This document shows, piece after piece, positions 6,493-7,252 of a stretch of 7,252 nucleotides of DNA (within the stretch, counting starts at the first letter, position 1; each line of letters begins with the position of its first letter). The notes beneath the pieces were generated by a model, which saw only the letters and a program-made list of their open reading frames with translations, was not told the origin of the DNA and searched no databases. Location of the stretch: contig JAJYAS010000167.1 in assembly GCA_021779415.1 (NCBI GenBank), positions 1 to 7,252 on the forward strand, read 5' to 3'. The stretch comes from Bacillota bacterium (GTDB lineage: Bacteria; Bacillota_B; Desulfitobacteriia; Desulfitobacteriales; Desulfitobacteriaceae). The position numbers were made by a program, and so were the translations under genes.

Positions 6493-6521
6493 ATAACAAA
6501 TGACCATAAGGAGGTTTTATT

Positions 6522-7252
6522 ATGAAAGAAAAGCAACGTGATGGGTTAATGGAGGAAAAACGGTTGTTTTTCCCTCCTGAAGGCTTTATTTCAAAAGCCG
6601 TCATGCGAAATCAAGAAATTCATGAACTAGGGCGAGATCGGACGAAGTTTTGGGACGAACAGGGGAATCGCTTGGATTGGTTTAAGCCATGGGACACCGT
6701 TTTAGAGTGGAATCATCCTTTTGCCAAGTGGTATGTCGGCGGAAAATTAAATGCAGCTCATAATTGTTTAGATCGACATTTACAGGGGGCGCGTCGGAAT
6801 AAAGCGGCACTTATATTTGAAGGAGAATTGGGAGATCGGCGCGTCTTCACCTATCAAGATCTTCATCGTGAGGTATCCCAGTTTGCGAATCTGCTTAAGT
6901 CTTATGGAGTAGAAAAGGGGGATCGTGTGGCAATTTATATGCCTATGATCCCAGAGGCAGTGATCGCGATGCTCGCCTGTGCTAGGATTGGCGCTCCACA
7001 CACGGTTGTATTCGGTGGATTCAGTGCGGAAGCTTTGAGGGACAGAGTCCAAGACGCTCAGGCAAAGGTTGTTGTTACATCGGATGGTAGTTATCGTCGT
7101 GGAAATATCATTCCTTTGAAAGAAAGTGTGGATCAAGCACTAAGTAATGTAACTTGTGTTAAAAAAGTGATCGTTGTTCAACGGACGGGTCAGCCTGTGG
7201 ACATGCAAGAAGAACGGGATGTCTGGTATCACGAGGTCATTAAGAATGTCTC
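6522..7252 (+). CDS. acs: Acetyl-CoA synthetase, AMP-forming, N-terminal part (3' end outside window)
   Basis: The frame runs open to the window edge for 243 codons, about a third of the usual 630-660 residues. It begins with the family's N-terminal cap (F-W-D-E-Q near 43-47, then [21 protein letters not shown] at 51-71 and the [12 protein letters not shown] stretch at 76-87). The adenylate-forming domain then starts: [10 protein letters not shown] (109-118), [13 protein letters not shown] (133-145), [19 protein letters not shown] (154-172) and DGSYRRG (188-194). The enzyme makes acetyl-CoA from acetate, ATP and CoA by way of acetyl-AMP. The P-loop and the C-terminal acetylation lysine lie outside the window, so activity cannot be judged fully. 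ATG follows AAGGAGG by 7 nt. It is divergent from the cooF operon and shares its control region. A propionyl-CoA synthetase or related acyl-CoA synthetase is the main alternative. Confidence 0.92.
   Translation, partial: MKEKQRDGLMEEKRLFFPPEGFISKAVMRNQEIHELGRDRTKFWDEQGNRLDWFKPWDTVLEWNHPFAKWYVGGKLNAAHNCLDRHLQGARRNKAALIFEGELGDRRVFTYQDLHREVSQFANLLKSYGVEKGDRVAIYMPMIPEAVIAMLACARIGAPHTVVFGGFSAEALRDRVQDAQAKVVVTSDGSYRRGNIIPLKESVDQALSNVTCVKKVIVVQRTGQPVDMQEERDVWYHEVIKNV

Noticed and set aside
6320..6521. CooA or FNR/CRP-type operator for CO or oxygen control
   Set aside because: No TGTCA-N6-TGACA, TTGAT-N4-ATCAA or TGTGA-N6-TCACA match was found by eye.
6780..7136. Open frame of 118 codons on the minus strand
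   Set aside because: It is antisense to acs, whose conserved motifs explain the coding signal; composition is not protein-like.

Overview
The window looks like chromosome of an anaerobic, low-to-mid GC Gram-positive bacterium of the Clostridia. A Desulfosporosinus/Desulfitobacterium-type Peptococcaceae is my best guess. The grounds are strong AGGAGG-type ribosome sites, sigma-A-like promoters, a Fur/PerR-style 7-1-7 box, and a nickel CO dehydrogenase beside a CooF ferredoxin and a flavin NAD(P) oxidoreductase. The genus is an inference from gene content, not a database result.

Layout. Bases 1-911 (+) hold the 3' part of a DUF438 hemerythrin-like/PAS sensor gene, closed by a clear intrinsic terminator (946-971). 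Bases 972-1146 form a control region: a sigma-A-like promoter whose -10 lies inside a near-perfect Fur/PerR-type box, then a 16-bp leader hairpin. It drives a two-helix DUF1003 membrane protein (1147-1665, +). A convergent metallo-beta-lactamase-fold hydrolase gene follows on the minus strand (2521-1706).

Bases 6319-2647 (minus) are a tight three-gene operon. cooF (four-cluster ferredoxin) lies 1 nt from cooS (catalytic Ni-CO dehydrogenase), which lies 15 nt from an FAD/NAD(P) oxidoreductase gene. The operon ends in a GC-rich hairpin at 2611-2640. A 202-bp divergent control region (6320-6521) separates it from the start of acs, AMP-forming acetyl-CoA synthetase (6522 to the window end, +).

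How the genes may work together. CooS would oxidise CO to CO2, CooF would carry the electrons, and the flavoprotein would pass them to NAD(P)+ or, through a possible redox cysteine, to another acceptor. There is no acetyl-CoA synthase subunit, energy-converting hydrogenase or CooC maturation gene in the window, so this CODH looks like a stand-alone CO/redox module. The divergent acs and its TTGTTAA-type inverted repeats suggest shared redox or carbon control. The hemerythrin/PAS protein and the Fur/PerR-like box give the left side an iron or oxidant-stress flavour. I saw no mobile element, CRISPR array, tRNA or rRNA, and no gene-free stretch over 300 bases.
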